A DNA stretch of 64,000 nucleotides, from assembly GCA_029781975.1 (NCBI GenBank), contig JAKOVQ010000016.1, positions 310,001 to 374,000 of the forward strand. The letters run 5' to 3'. Positions within the stretch are counted from its first letter, which is position 1. Every line of letters starts with the position of its first letter. Position numbers and translations under genes: made by a program. Of the stretch, positions 25,063 to 33,900 are shown piece by piece. Source of the stretch: Acidobacteriota bacterium. GTDB lineage: Bacteria > Acidobacteriota > Thermoanaerobaculia > UBA5066. The notes below the pieces were generated by a model. It was not told the DNA's origin. It searched no databases and saw nothing but the letters and a program-made list of their open reading frames with translations.

Positions 25063-26222
25063 GCGCGCTCCAGGACGAGGACGGCGTTCGTCCCGGCGAA
25101 GGCGGACGACGTCGACGCCGCGAACCGCGGGACGGCCTCGAGGGTCCGCGGGGCCCCGGCGACGACGTCGAGCGGGCACTCGGGGTCGGGCTCCTCGAAG
25201 CCCGCGGTGGGCGGCACGATTCCGGTCGACAGGACGAGGACCGTGAGGGCGGCCTCGATCGCCCCCGCCGCCCCGAGGGTGTGCCCGATCGCGCCCTTGA
25301 CGGAGTGGACCGGGAGCGAGCGGAGACGTTCGCCGAAGACGGACGCCAGGCCGAGCGCCTCCATCCGGTCGTTCAGCCGGGTGGCGGTGCCGTGCGCGCT
25401 GACGAATCCGACGGCGGAGGGCTCGGCGCCCGCGTCGCGCAGGGCGGCCGCGAGGGCACGCGCGAGGCCGCTTCCCTCGGGGCTCGGGCGCGTCGGGTGG
25501 AAGGCGTCGGCGGCGGACGCGGCTCCGCGGAGCCAGGCGAGGGGGCGGGCGCCGCGCGCGGCGGCGGCCTCGGCCGACTCGAGGAGGAGGCAGCCGGCGC
25601 CCTCGCCGAGCCCGAGCCCGTCGCGCCGGACGTCGAAGGGCCGGACCGTCCCGGGGCTGAGGGCGCGGAGCGAGTCGAAGCCGGAGAAGACGAACTCCGA
25701 GAGGGCGTCGAAGCCCCCCGCCAGGGCCCGGTCGACCCGGCCCGACCGGATCCACCCCGCGGCCTGCGCGATCGCGGCCGCTCCCGAGGCGCACGCGACG
25801 GAGACCGTCTGGACGGGCCCCGCGACGCCGGTGCGCCGCGCGAGGAGCCGCGCCGGCGAGGAGAGCTCCGAGGCGTCGGTCCAGGGTTCGCCGGCGAGCC
25901 ACGCGGTGAAGGCGCGGTTCCCGCCGAGGGTCGTCCCCAGGACGATCGCGCTCCTCTCCCCCGCGAGGGTCCCCTCCGCCCCGTCGAGCGCCTCTCCCGC
26001 CGCCGCCAGGAGGAGGCGATGGGCGCGCTCGGTCACCTCGCCGAGGGGATCGGGGGGGACCGACGGCACCTCGCACGCCTGCCGCGCCAGGTACGGCGAG
26101 GGGTCGAAGAGGCGGGCCGGCGCGAACGCGCTCGCGTTGGCGAGGAGGCCGGCCCGGAACGGCTCGACCCCCACGCCGAACGCGGAGACCACCCCCAGCC
26201 CTGTGACGGCGACCGACCTCAT
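25059..26222 (-). CDS. Beta-ketoacyl-ACP synthase (KAS I/II type)
   Basis: 387 residues. The catalytic triad is complete: Cys144 (VSVACASGAAA), His277 (SAHGTAT) and His314 (GAIGHTLGAAG). The start MRSVAVTGLGVVSAFG is typical. It condenses malonyl-ACP with an acyl chain. It is translationally coupled to a ketosynthase-like partner without active-site residues. This is not the arrangement of housekeeping fabF (no ACP gene nearby), so it is probably a specialised lipid or polyene condensing pair. An ACP, a dehydratase and a ketoreductase are not in view. Confidence 0.9.
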   Translation of the reverse strand: MRSVAVTGLGVVSAFGVGVEPFRAGLLANASAFAPARLFDPSPYLARQACEVPSVPPDPLGEVTERAHRLLLAAAGEALDGAEGTLAGERSAIVLGTTLGGNRAFTAWLAGEPWTDASELSSPARLLARRTGVAGPVQTVSVACASGAAAIAQAAGWIRSGRVDRALAGGFDALSEFVFSGFDSLRALSPGTVRPFDVRRDGLGLGEGAGCLLLESAEAAAARGARPLAWLRGAASAADAFHPTRPSPEGSGLARALAAALRDAGAEPSAVGFVSAHGTATRLNDRMEALGLASVFGERLRSLPVHSVKGAIGHTLGAAGAIEAALTVLVLSTGIVPPTAGFEEPDPECPLDVVAGAPRTLEAVPRFAASTSSAFAGTNAVLVLERA

Positions 26223-26342
26223 CGCGGCCGTCGATCATCCCCCAATCCCGGCCCGGGACGCGAGGCGGAACGTGCCTTGCTAGACTCCGCGCGCCCGGCG
26301 CCGGACGCCGATCTGGCCTTCCCCTGCGCCTCCCCGCCGTCG

Positions 26343-27839
26343 ATGAAGATCGTCATCTCCTCGGACGAGAAGCAGCCGAACCACCGCTACCGGGGGGCGC
26401 TCCTCTGCTCGGGCGCGCTCCCCGAGGAGGTGGAGGTCGTCGTCCCGGGGGACGCCCTCCCCGAGACGTTCGACGGCCTCCTCGTCGCGGGCGGCGCCGA
26501 CGTCGACCCGGCCCGATACGGCGAGGAGACCTCGGCACCGGGCGTCGAGGTCGTGGCCGAGCGCGACGCCCTCGACCTGGACCTCCTCGGGCGGGCCCGG
26601 GACGGGGGCGCCCCGGTCTTCGGGATCTGCCGGGGACTCCAGATCGTCAACGTCGCGCTCGGCGGGACCCTCTGGCAGGACCTCCCGACCCAGCGGGACC
26701 GCGGCGTGCCGCACGCCTTCGGGCGCGAGGACGGCTGGCCCCCGGACCACCCGGCCCACGTCGTGAGGCCCGCGCCGGGGAGCGCCGGCGGACGGATCGG
26801 GGACCTCCTCCGCCGGGCCGGGGAGCTCACCGTGAACTCGCGCCATCACCAGGCGGTGAAGGACCTCGCCCCCGGCCTCGTCCCGGTGGCCGCCTCCCCG
26901 GACGACCTCGTCGAGGCGTTCGTCGGCGAGCGAGGGCCGTTCCTCGCCGCCGTCCAGTGGCACCCGGAGGACCTCGTCGCCGAGCCGGTCCAGAAGGCGC
27001 TCTTCGTCCGCTTCGTCGAGGCGGCGCGCCGGGCCGAGGCGGCGAGGGGACGGCTCCCCGCCCCTCTCCTGGAGGTCGTCCTCGAGGGAGCGATCCCCGT
27101 CATCCGCTTTCGCCGTCCGGGCCGCCGGAACGCCCTGACCGCTTCCGTCCTCCGGCTCCTCGCCGAGACGGTCGAGGCCCTCGAGAAGGACGCCACCGCC
27201 CCGGCGATCGTCCTGACGGGAGCCGACGGGGACTTCGCGTCCGGCCCGGACCTCGACGTCCTCGCCGCCCAGGTCGAGGCGCGCGACGAGGAGGGGTTCC
27301 GCGAGACGCTCGAGGCGGGTAAGCGCGCGGTCCTCGCGATCGTCGGCTCCGGCAAGCCCGTCGTCGCGGCCCTCGACGGCCTCTGCGCGGGGACGGCGCT
27401 CGGGCTCGCCCTCGCGTGCGACGTCCGCGTCGCCTCGCGCGCGGCGCGGCTGGCCCCCCACACCGCATGGGGCGGGCTCTCTCCCGGCGACGGGACGAGC
27501 GCGCTCCTTCCCGCTCTCGCCGGACCGGGGGCCGCGCTCGACCTCGTCCTCTCGGCCGACGAGGTCCCCGCTTCGCGCGCCCGGGAGCTGGGCCTCGTCG
27601 ACGGCGTCGTCGACGACGGCTCCCCCCTGACCGCGGCGCTCGCCCGCGCCGTCCGGTGGTCCGAGCGCCCCGGGGCGACCCGGGCCGCCACGAAGCGGGC
27701 GGTCGCCTCCGGCCGCATGTCGTCCGTCGCCCAGGCCCTCGACAGGGAGATCCAAGACCAGCTCGACCTGTTCCGGAGCGGGGCGCTCGCCCAGAGGCGC
27801 GCGCGCCGGCCCCGGCTCGAGCCCGAGGAGATTGCATGA
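26343..27839 (+). CDS. Glutamine-amidotransferase (GATase1/PuuD-like) - crotonase fusion
   Basis: 498 residues in one continuous frame. Residues 1-225 are a class I amidotransferase of the gamma-glutamyl-GABA hydrolase type. The nucleophile is Cys96 (FGICRGLQIVN), with NSRHHQAV and His207/Glu209 (VQWHPED). Residues about 232-470 are an enoyl-CoA hydratase/isomerase fold: PVIRFRRPGRRNALTASVL, the oxyanion site FASGPDLDVLA, and DGLCAGTALGLALACDVRVA. The linker is short (AEAARGRLPAP). A TAGACT lies at 26281. It overlaps the next gene by ATGA and is divergent from the ketosynthase. The combination is not one I know, and the joint function is unclear. Confidence 0.85.
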   Translation: MKIVISSDEKQPNHRYRGALLCSGALPEEVEVVVPGDALPETFDGLLVAGGADVDPARYGEETSAPGVEVVAERDALDLDLLGRARDGGAPVFGICRGLQIVNVALGGTLWQDLPTQRDRGVPHAFGREDGWPPDHPAHVVRPAPGSAGGRIGDLLRRAGELTVNSRHHQAVKDLAPGLVPVAASPDDLVEAFVGERGPFLAAVQWHPEDLVAEPVQKALFVRFVEAARRAEAARGRLPAPLLEVVLEGAIPVIRFRRPGRRNALTASVLRLLAETVEALEKDATAPAIVLTGADGDFASGPDLDVLAAQVEARDEEGFRETLEAGKRAVLAIVGSGKPVVAALDGLCAGTALGLALACDVRVASRAARLAPHTAWGGLSPGDGTSALLPALAGPGAALDLVLSADEVPASRARELGLVDGVVDDGSPLTAALARAVRWSERPGATRAATKRAVASGRMSSVAQALDREIQDQLDLFRSGALAQRRARRPRLEPEEIA

Positions 27840-28867
27840 AGACCCGACCGTTCCGACGCCTCCGTCTCGCGGGGGCCCTGCTCGCCGCGGCCGCTCTCTC
27901 GCTCGCTCCGGCCGCGCTCGCCCAGGCGCCCGCCGGGGAGACGAACCAGCCGCCGCCGCTCCCGAAGGAGGTCCCGCCCTTCGAGGTGGCCCAGTACAAC
28001 GCGTTCACCTGGTACGGCCGCTTCGGCTACACGAACTGCTCGTGGATCGACCTCGGGGACGGGATCGCCGTCATCGACACGGGGTGGAGCCTCCAGGACG
28101 GGAAGAACCTGCTGCAGAAGATCAAGGAGACGACCAAGGGGAAGCCGGTCAAGTGGATCGTGATGACCCACCTGCACGGCGACTCGAACGGCGGCCTGGA
28201 GGCGTTCCTTCCCACCGAGGCGACCATCTTCATGAACGCGCGCGCCGCCCTCCTCTACGCGCGGTCGATGGCCGAGCGCGGCGGCGCGGGCGTGAGGCTG
28301 CCGGCGGTCGTGGGGGTCGGGGACCGGGTGGTCCTGAGCTCGACGGCGAGGAGCCTCGAGCTGATCGCGTCGCCGACGGCGGCCCACACCGCCTTCGACC
28401 TCGTGGCGTTCAGCCCGGAGGGGAGCGTCGCCTGGGTGGGGGACCTGATCACCACCGGACGCTGTCCCATGCTGAACGACCCCGCCTGCGACCCCAAGGG
28501 CTGGCTCGCCATGCTCGACAAGCTCGCCGAGCTCCATCCCGCGGGGATCATCCCGACCCGGGGCGAGCCGACCGGGGCCTTCGAAGCCGAGAGCTCCGCG
28601 ACGCGCCGCTACCTCGACCGGGTCGTCTCGCTCCTGAAGGAGTTCAAGGAGAAGAAGTACCCCGAGGCGCAGGTGGCTTCCGAGCTCGTCCTGAGGAAGA
28701 TCCCCGAGTACTGCCCGATCGCGATGGACAACACCAACGCGCTGGCTCTCTACCGGAGGCTCCAGCCGGACGGCTCATTCGCCCCGGTGCCGTCGGCGGA
28801 GAACCCCGCGGGCCCGCGCCCCTCGGCCCCCCGGCCAACGGCTCCCGCGACCAGCCCGAAGAAGTGA
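27836..28867 (+). CDS. Secreted MBL-fold metallohydrolase (B3-like, altered Zn2 site)
   Basis: 343 residues with a signal peptide (about 1-28, ending APAALAQ). The beta-lactamase fold shows HLHGDSNGG, a Zn1 His in PTAAHTAFD and the bridging Asp in WVGDLITT. The usual HxHxDH reads HxHxDS, and the final His (PGHG) reads PTRG. The C-terminus is Pro/Ala/Ser-rich. It is coupled by ATGA overlap to the GATase-crotonase fusion, so it may process a product released to the periplasm. The substrate is unknown. Confidence 0.82.
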   Translation: MKTRPFRRLRLAGALLAAAALSLAPAALAQAPAGETNQPPPLPKEVPPFEVAQYNAFTWYGRFGYTNCSWIDLGDGIAVIDTGWSLQDGKNLLQKIKETTKGKPVKWIVMTHLHGDSNGGLEAFLPTEATIFMNARAALLYARSMAERGGAGVRLPAVVGVGDRVVLSSTARSLELIASPTAAHTAFDLVAFSPEGSVAWVGDLITTGRCPMLNDPACDPKGWLAMLDKLAELHPAGIIPTRGEPTGAFEAESSATRRYLDRVVSLLKEFKEKKYPEAQVASELVLRKIPEYCPIAMDNTNALALYRRLQPDGSFAPVPSAENPAGPRPSAPRPTAPATSPKK

Positions 28868-28889
28868 GGGGGCGCCTTCGCGCCCCCTC
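28866..28889 (+). terminator. Hairpin directly after the MBL gene
   Basis: A perfect 10-bp stem GAGGGGGCGC/GCGCCCCCTC with a CTTC loop that begins in the stop codon. There is no T run, so it may be a 3' stabiliser or a weak terminator. Confidence 0.45.
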
Positions 28890-28934
28890 CGTCGTGCCAT
28901 TCGGGCGTTCCCGAAGGTCTTCCGAAGAAACGAG

Positions 28935-28967
28935 AAACCCGGCCGGTTGATCGGGCCGGCCGGGTTT
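28935..28967. terminator. 12-bp inverted repeat terminator
   Basis: AAACCCGGCCGG (28935-28946) pairs with CCGGCCGGGTTT (28956-28967). On the minus strand it is followed by TTTCTCGTTTCTT, a good tail for the candidate ncRNA that ends here. On the plus strand it could also stop MBL transcription. Confidence 0.55.
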
Positions 28968-29019
28968 ACCGGACGGGCGGATTCGTCTCCTTGGACACTG
29001 ACTCCGCCCTTTCTATGTC

Positions 29020-29042
29020 GGGCTGCGTCCGCAGCCCTTTTT
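29020..29042 (+). terminator. Intrinsic-terminator-shaped hairpin on the plus strand
   Basis: GGGCTGC-GTCC-GCAGCCC followed by TTTTT. By shape it is the best terminator in the gap on the plus strand. It could end read-through from the MBL gene or a plus-strand small RNA. On the minus strand it is an internal hairpin of the candidate ncRNA. Confidence 0.45.
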
Positions 29043-29119
29043 CTTTCGCGGTCCGAACGTCCCGGACCGGAAAGCTCGACGTAAAGGCCGCGGGTCCGTA
29101 GAACCCGTGGCCACTAAGT

Positions 29120-29148
29120 AATTTGGGCCCCGGGACGCGCTCTGTCAA
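29120..29148 (-). promoter_or_regulatory. Strong sigma-70-type promoter for the candidate ncRNA
   Basis: A perfect TTGACA (29148-29143) overlapping the queF stop, a 17-base spacer and CAAATT (29125-29120). Transcription would start near 29113 and read away from queF into the hairpin-rich gap. No gene follows on that strand within it. Confidence 0.5.
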
Positions 29149-29546
29149 GGGTGTCGGGCCGACGGGGGATGGCAGGCCTCCACGGTGGTCTGAATCCCTC
29201 CCCGGGGGGTGAAGATCCCCCGGACCGACATCCTTCGAGGCGCCACGGCCGCCACGAGGTCGCGGAGGACCCTGTTCACCACGTTCTCGTTGAAGATCCC
29301 GAGGTTGCGGTAGCCCAGGAGGTACTCCTTCAGGCTCTTCAGCTCGACGCACCTTTCCCCCGGGACGTAGGTCAGGACGAGGGTCGCGAAGTCGGGAAGG
29401 CCTGTCTTCGGGCAGATCGAGGTGAACTCGGGGATCGTGATCGTCACCTCGTACTCCTCGGCGTAGGGGGACGGCCAGGTCTCGAGGGGGGGAAGGGGGG
29501 CGTCGAGGCCCGCCACGGCGTGCAGGTCGGTGTACCCCGTGCTCAT
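29145..29546 (-). CDS. queF: PreQ1 synthase (7-cyano-7-deazaguanine reductase)
   Basis: 133 residues with the chosen start. QueF reduces preQ0 to preQ1 with NADPH in queuosine biosynthesis. The catalytic Cys is in FTSICPKTGLPDFATL, followed by the QueF motif ELKSLKEYLLGYRNLGIFNE and the FTPRGG C-terminal block. It is the short unimodular type. The frame allows an ATG at 29567, but ATG 29546 is preferred because TATTCT lies 8 bases before it and overlaps the upstream option. No preQ1 riboswitch is possible in the short gap to lepB. Confidence 0.93.
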   Translation of the reverse strand: MSTGYTDLHAVAGLDAPLPPLETWPSPYAEEYEVTITIPEFTSICPKTGLPDFATLVLTYVPGERCVELKSLKEYLLGYRNLGIFNENVVNRVLRDLVAAVAPRRMSVRGIFTPRGGIQTTVEACHPPSARHP

Positions 29547-29554
29547 CGTCGCCG

Positions 29555-29560
29555 AGAATA
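29555..29560 (-). promoter_or_regulatory. -10-like element of a leaderless queF transcript
   Basis: TATTCT, 8 bases before the ATG at 29546. There is no Shine-Dalgarno between them. Confidence 0.45.
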
Positions 29561-29612
29561 GCGGCATGCGCCCTGCAGGGGAACCTCGCCCCGTGCGAAA
29601 CTAGGAGTCACC

Positions 29613-30317
29613 ATGGCGCTCACCTCCGAGAAGAAGAAGCAGATCCTGAAGGACATCCGGCAGCTGGTGCTGATGGCCGCCGTCATCTTGACGGGGCGGT
29701 CGGTGCTCGCGGACTGGTACGTCGTCCCCACCGGCTCGATGAAGCCGACGATCCTCGAAGGCGACCGCGTCTTCGTCTGGAAGTCCGCCTACCAGGTCCG
29801 GGTCCCCTTCTCCAGGATCCGGCTCTTCCGGACCGGGATCCCCCAGCGAGGCGACGTCGTCGTGGTGAGGAACCCGGACGGCGGCAGCGTTCCCTTCGTC
29901 AAGAGGCTCATCGGCCTCCCCGGCGACACCATCGAGCTGCGGAACGAGATCCTCTTCGTCAACGGGAAGGCCCAGAAGATCGATTTCCTCCCCCCCTTCC
30001 ACCTGGAGGACGGCGAGACCGTCCTCCTCGGGACCGAGGAGCTGGGGAAGAGGACCCACCCCGTCCGGGTCCTCCCCGAACGACCGGCGCTCCGGAACTT
30101 CGGCCCGATCACCGTCCCGGACGACGAGGTCTTCCTGATGGGCGACAACCGGGACGAAAGCCGCGACGCGCGGTTCTTCGGGACCCGCCCGGAGATCGAC
30201 CTCCTGGGACGCGCCGTCGGGGTGATGTGGAGCTGGCACCCGAGCTTCCTCGAAGGCCCGCGCTGGAGCCGGTTCGGCCGGGCCTTCATCACGAAGGCTC
30301 CCGACCGGGCGATCTGA
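29613..30317 (+). CDS. lepB: Signal peptidase I
   Basis: 234 residues. It cleaves signal peptides of exported proteins at the inner membrane. It has one N-terminal membrane segment (about 16-36), the nucleophile Ser42 in PTGSMKPT and the base Lys97 in FVKRLIGLPGD, then LMGDNRDESRDARFFG. The start at 29613 has AGGAG at the right distance. It lies alone, divergent from queF, with a Fur-family gene 126 bases downstream. Confidence 0.96.
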   Translation: MALTSEKKKQILKDIRQLVLMAAVILTGRSVLADWYVVPTGSMKPTILEGDRVFVWKSAYQVRVPFSRIRLFRTGIPQRGDVVVVRNPDGGSVPFVKRLIGLPGDTIELRNEILFVNGKAQKIDFLPPFHLEDGETVLLGTEELGKRTHPVRVLPERPALRNFGPITVPDDEVFLMGDNRDESRDARFFGTRPEIDLLGRAVGVMWSWHPSFLEGPRWSRFGRAFITKAPDRAI

Positions 30318-30407
30318 TCCGGCCGGGGTCGGGAGTCCCTCCCCGCCCGGTGAGCCCCGCGAAACTGCAATCCCCCGCGGCTCCGGGAGGGGTCGAGACC
30401 CGGGGGC

Positions 30408-30436
30408 TTGCGGGAACTCCTCGTTGGATCTAATCT
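30408..30436 (+). promoter_or_regulatory. Promoter of the Fur-family gene, probably leaderless
   Basis: TTGCGG (30408-30413), a 17-base spacer and TAATCT (30431-30436). The ATG at 30444 follows after 7 bases, so transcription would start at or next to the start codon. The repeat ATCTAATCTAAT here is a direct repeat, not a Fur-box palindrome. Confidence 0.5.
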
Positions 30437-30443
30437 AATTCTC

Positions 30444-30902
30444 ATGGGTCTGGCTGCCGTCGAGCTCGAACGGGCGTTGAGGGACCGCGGGTTGAGGGTC
30501 ACCTCCCCGCGGCTTTCGGTCCTGGCCTACCTGGCAGCGACGGAGAGCCATCCGACCGCCGAGGAGGTGGAGGAGGCGGTCAACCGGGGAGGGCAGGTCC
30601 TTTCCCGCGCCTCGGTCTACAACGTTCTCCACTCCCTCTGCGAGGCGGGGCTGGTCTCGGAGATCGTGGCCGGCCAGACTCTGACGCGATACGACGCCAA
30701 CCTCGGGCCGCACCACCATCTCGTCTGCCGCGAGTGCGGGAGGCTGGAGGACGTGCCCTGGGAGCTCTTCAGCGTCCCCGACCGCGGCGAGCTCCCCGAC
30801 GGCCGCCCCGTCGACGCCCTCGCCCTGACCCTGCACGGGCTCTGCCGCTCCTGCAACGCCGGGAGCGGGCTGGGGCGCCACGCCGAGGCGGCGACCGGCT
30901 GA
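30444..30902 (+). CDS. Fur-family metalloregulator (PerR/Fur-like)
   Basis: 152 residues. An N-terminal winged helix (about 8-80, with RGLRVTSPRLSVLAYL and SRASVYNVLHSLCEAGLV) precedes a C-terminal dimerisation domain with a regulatory metal site in HHHLVC and structural zinc cysteines CREC and CRSC. Whether it senses iron, zinc, manganese or peroxide cannot be read from the sequence. The PerR-like distribution of His/Asp is possible. The ATG at 30444 is used because homology begins right after it. It has a -10 just upstream but no ribosome binding site. The next gene is convergent. Confidence 0.92.
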   Translation: MGLAAVELERALRDRGLRVTSPRLSVLAYLAATESHPTAEEVEEAVNRGGQVLSRASVYNVLHSLCEAGLVSEIVAGQTLTRYDANLGPHHHLVCRECGRLEDVPWELFSVPDRGELPDGRPVDALALTLHGLCRSCNAGSGLGRHAEAATG

Positions 30903-30960
30903 CGCGTCCGGCGCGGCCGGCGGAGCTCCCCGGGCGGCGGAAGCCGTTCGGCAGGGGCCT

Positions 30961-33900
30961 TCAGGCCCCGGCCTCGTCGGCCAGGGACTTCACGAGCCCG
31001 GCGTACCTCCCCTCGATCACGAACCCGAGCCGGTAGAAGAACTGGGGCCGGAAGAAGCCGGTGGTGAGCGAGCGGATCCCCGCCGTCGTGAGCCGCTTGC
31101 AGAGGTCCTGGAGGAGCGCGGCGGCCACGCCCTTGCGCTGGTAGCGCTCGGAGACGACGACCTTGTCCATGTGCGCGGTCCCGGCCTCGGCCTGCACCTC
31201 GTAGAAGAGCCCCCCCATGAGGTTGCCGCGCTCGTTCACCGCGACCAGGAAGCGGTGCTCCGGGCGGAACTGGACGGGGAGCTTCGCGGCGAGGAACGTC
31301 CGGTGGAGCCGCCCGACCTCCCGCGGGCTCGAGGCGTGGCGGATCTGGAAGGGGTTCCCGTCGGCGTCGGCGACGGTCACCACCATGTCGCTCTGCCTCA
31401 CGCCGCCGGGGGCGAACGCGACGAGCTCGGCCTCGTCCTCGGGACGGAGGTACGGGTAGGAGAGGCGGGTCAGGAAGTAGTTCGCGTCTGCCGGGAGGGT
31501 GAGGTTGGCGCGCAGGTCGGTCACCGCGCCGCTCAGCTCGGCCGCGGGGAGCTCCCGCGTCCGGAGCCGCCGGATCAGCTCCTCGAGGCCGTCGGCGAGC
31601 GGCCCCTCCGCGTGCCGGAAGACCGTCTGGCGGAAGAAGCGGGCGCGCGCCTCGGGGTAGGAGGAGCGGAGCCGCGCGAGCCCGTAGGTCCCGAAGAGCT
31701 CCTGGAGCGTCGCCGCGCGCGCGGCGAGCGTGGCGTCGGGGTTGATCTGCGACCAGCGCGCGTAGCGCTGGGCCGCGAAGTAGAGCTGGCGCGGCATGAA
31801 CCCCCGCCGCTCGACCGAGTCGAGGAAGGAGGCCAGGGCGGTCCTCAGGCCGTCGTCGGGCCCTGCGTCGGCCTCGGCCAGGACCTCCCTCAGGCGGGCG
31901 CCCCCCTCGTCCTCCCCGAGGACCTCGAGGACGGCGGAGAAGACGACGTCCCAGCCGACGAGGCCCGCGAGGCGCGGGTGGGCCGCCTCGACGCTCCCGA
32001 CGAACTGGCCGCGGAGCGAGCGGAGCAGGGCGACCAGCGTCGTGAAGCGCTCCCGCGCCGAGATGGAGACCAGCCGGGCCCCGGTCTGGTAGTCGTGCAT
32101 CGGGACGATCACGTTCGACGGCTTGGGGTCCGCGACGACGAGGCGCCGTCCCGTGCGGTCCCAGAAGTCGAGGTAGCAGCTGAGCGCGCTCCAGGCGGCG
32201 TAGGGCCAGACGCCGCGGAAGACGTCGTCCTGGGGCCTCCGGGAGAGCCGCTGCAGGGCGTGGTCGAGCGTCTCGCCGGAGATGAACTCCTCGGTCCAGA
32301 GCCCGTGCCCCTCCCAGCGCCCCCCGAAGTCCTCGACGAGCGGCCCCTGCTCGCGCGCCTCCCCGCAGACGATCAGCCAGTCGATCTCCTCCTGGACCGC
32401 CTCGTCCGAGAGCCCGCGGCTCACGTTGACCGCCAGGTCGAACTGGTCGCGCACCCGCGTCTTGACGGCGACGCGGTAGACCGACTTGCCGTGGGCCTCG
32501 CCGAGGAGCCGGACCCAGACGCCCCCCGGGAGGATGTCGGCGAGGGTCACCGTCCGCCCCTCGGCGAAGAGGAACCCGGCCTCGGAGAGGAGCGGCGTGG
32601 TCCGGAACGCGGCGAGCAGCTGCTGGCGCGTCGCGGCGTCGACGTCGTCGTCGAACGCGACGACGTCGTCCCAGCGGTACTCGAGGCCGGTCTCGGGGTC
32701 GACCGCGATCCGGGAGGGCGTCCCGAGCCAGCGGCGGAAGCCCTCGGTGAGGCGTCCCCGCGCGGCGGAGGCGAGGCGCCGGACCCTTTCGGAGGGGGCC
32801 AGCATCTGGAGCCTCGTCAGGACGGCGCGGAGCCTCCGGTAGTTCGCGGGGTGGGCCCCGCCGTACTCGGCCAGGAGCGACAGGAAGTCGCCCGCGACCT
32901 TCGTCGCCGCCTCGGGGAGGTCGGGGCGCCGGCAGCGCGCCTCGGCCTCGGCGACCAGCGCCTCGAGCCGCTCCGGCGAGAGGCCCCGCTCGACGAGGAC
33001 CTCCGTCGTCTCGCCGTCGAGGACCGCGGCGCCGGCGGCGCCCGAGTCGAGGAACCGGCGGACCGTCTCCGGGAACCGCGCCGGCACCTCGGCGAGCGCG
33101 AGGAGCTGGAAGGCGCGGCGGGCAACGGCGAGCGACCCGCTCCGGGCGCACCGGGCGAGGACCCGCCGGGCGGCCTCGACGACGGGCCCCTCCTCCGTCC
33201 CGAGGGCGGTCTCCAGGACCCGGACGCCGAGGAGGGCGTCCTCCGGTCCGGGAGCGTCGACGAGGAGGGCGGCGCGGTGGAGGTCCATTAGCCCCGGCGC
33301 CTTCTGCCGCTGGAGCGACGTCCCCGCCTCGCGGTCCGCCTCGGTCGGCTGGTAGGGCGCGGCGCGGCGGAGCCACGCGAGCTCGGCCGGAGCCCGGCGC
33401 CTCCCGTGGCGGAGCTCGGCGTCGAGGGGCGCGAAGCCGACGAGCCCGTCGTTGCCGAGCCAGAGCCGCGGCGTCGAGAGGAGGACCCCCAGGTCGAGCG
33501 TCCGTCCGCCGCCGGCGTAGACGGCGGAGCCCACCTGGACCTCCTCCTCGCCGAGCCGCCGGACGGAGAGCGACGTCCCGAGCGACGCGAGCGTCAGCTC
33601 GCCCTCCTCGACGCGGAGGTCCTGCGCGGTGACGCCCAGCGCCTGGAAGAGCCAGTTGGGGAAGGTGACCTGCACCCCTCCGACGGCGAAGGTGGTCCGC
33701 CGGTAGAGCAGGCGGATCACGTCGGCGAAGTTCCGCTCGATGACCTTGCGCCGGAACGTCCCCTTCGGCGTCAGCTCGCCGTGCGCGGCGTCGAAGTCGC
33801 GGTCCACCACGGCGAAGTCGACGATCCGCTCGTACGGGGCGAGGAACGAGTTCGCCGTCACGACGAGGGAGCGGAAGTGGGCCTTGAGCTCGGCGGGCGG

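Larger units (their letters stand above)
28935..29113 (-). ncRNA. Candidate structured small RNA, 6S-like possibility
   Basis: No reading frame fits this gap after queF, yet it is full of inverted repeats. On the minus strand it has its own promoter (29120-29148) with a perfect TTGACA and a 12-bp terminator at the end. Within it, hairpins form at 29086-29112 (GGCCACGGGT/ACCCGCGGCC), 29049-29067 (CGGTCCG/CGGACCG), 29020-29037 and 28975-29010. The 5' segment 29094-29112 can also pair with 28958-28974 to close a long rod. That pairing excludes the terminator hairpin. A rod of about 150-180 nt after a strong promoter fits 6S RNA, but I cannot confirm the conserved 6S bubble, so the identity is open. 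Confidence 0.4.

Noticed and set aside
26343-27839. Frameshift or two separate genes in the GATase-crotonase region
   Set aside because: The frame is continuous, no stop or ribosome binding site lies between the domains, and both domains keep their motifs.
29547-29567. ATG at 29567 as start of queF
   Set aside because: It would overlap the -10-like TATTCT. The ATG at 29546 fits the leaderless spacing and the family length.
30421-30444. Fur-box palindrome in front of the Fur-family gene
   Set aside because: The AT-rich stretch is a direct repeat of ATCTAAT and has no inverted symmetry. It is better read as a -10 region.
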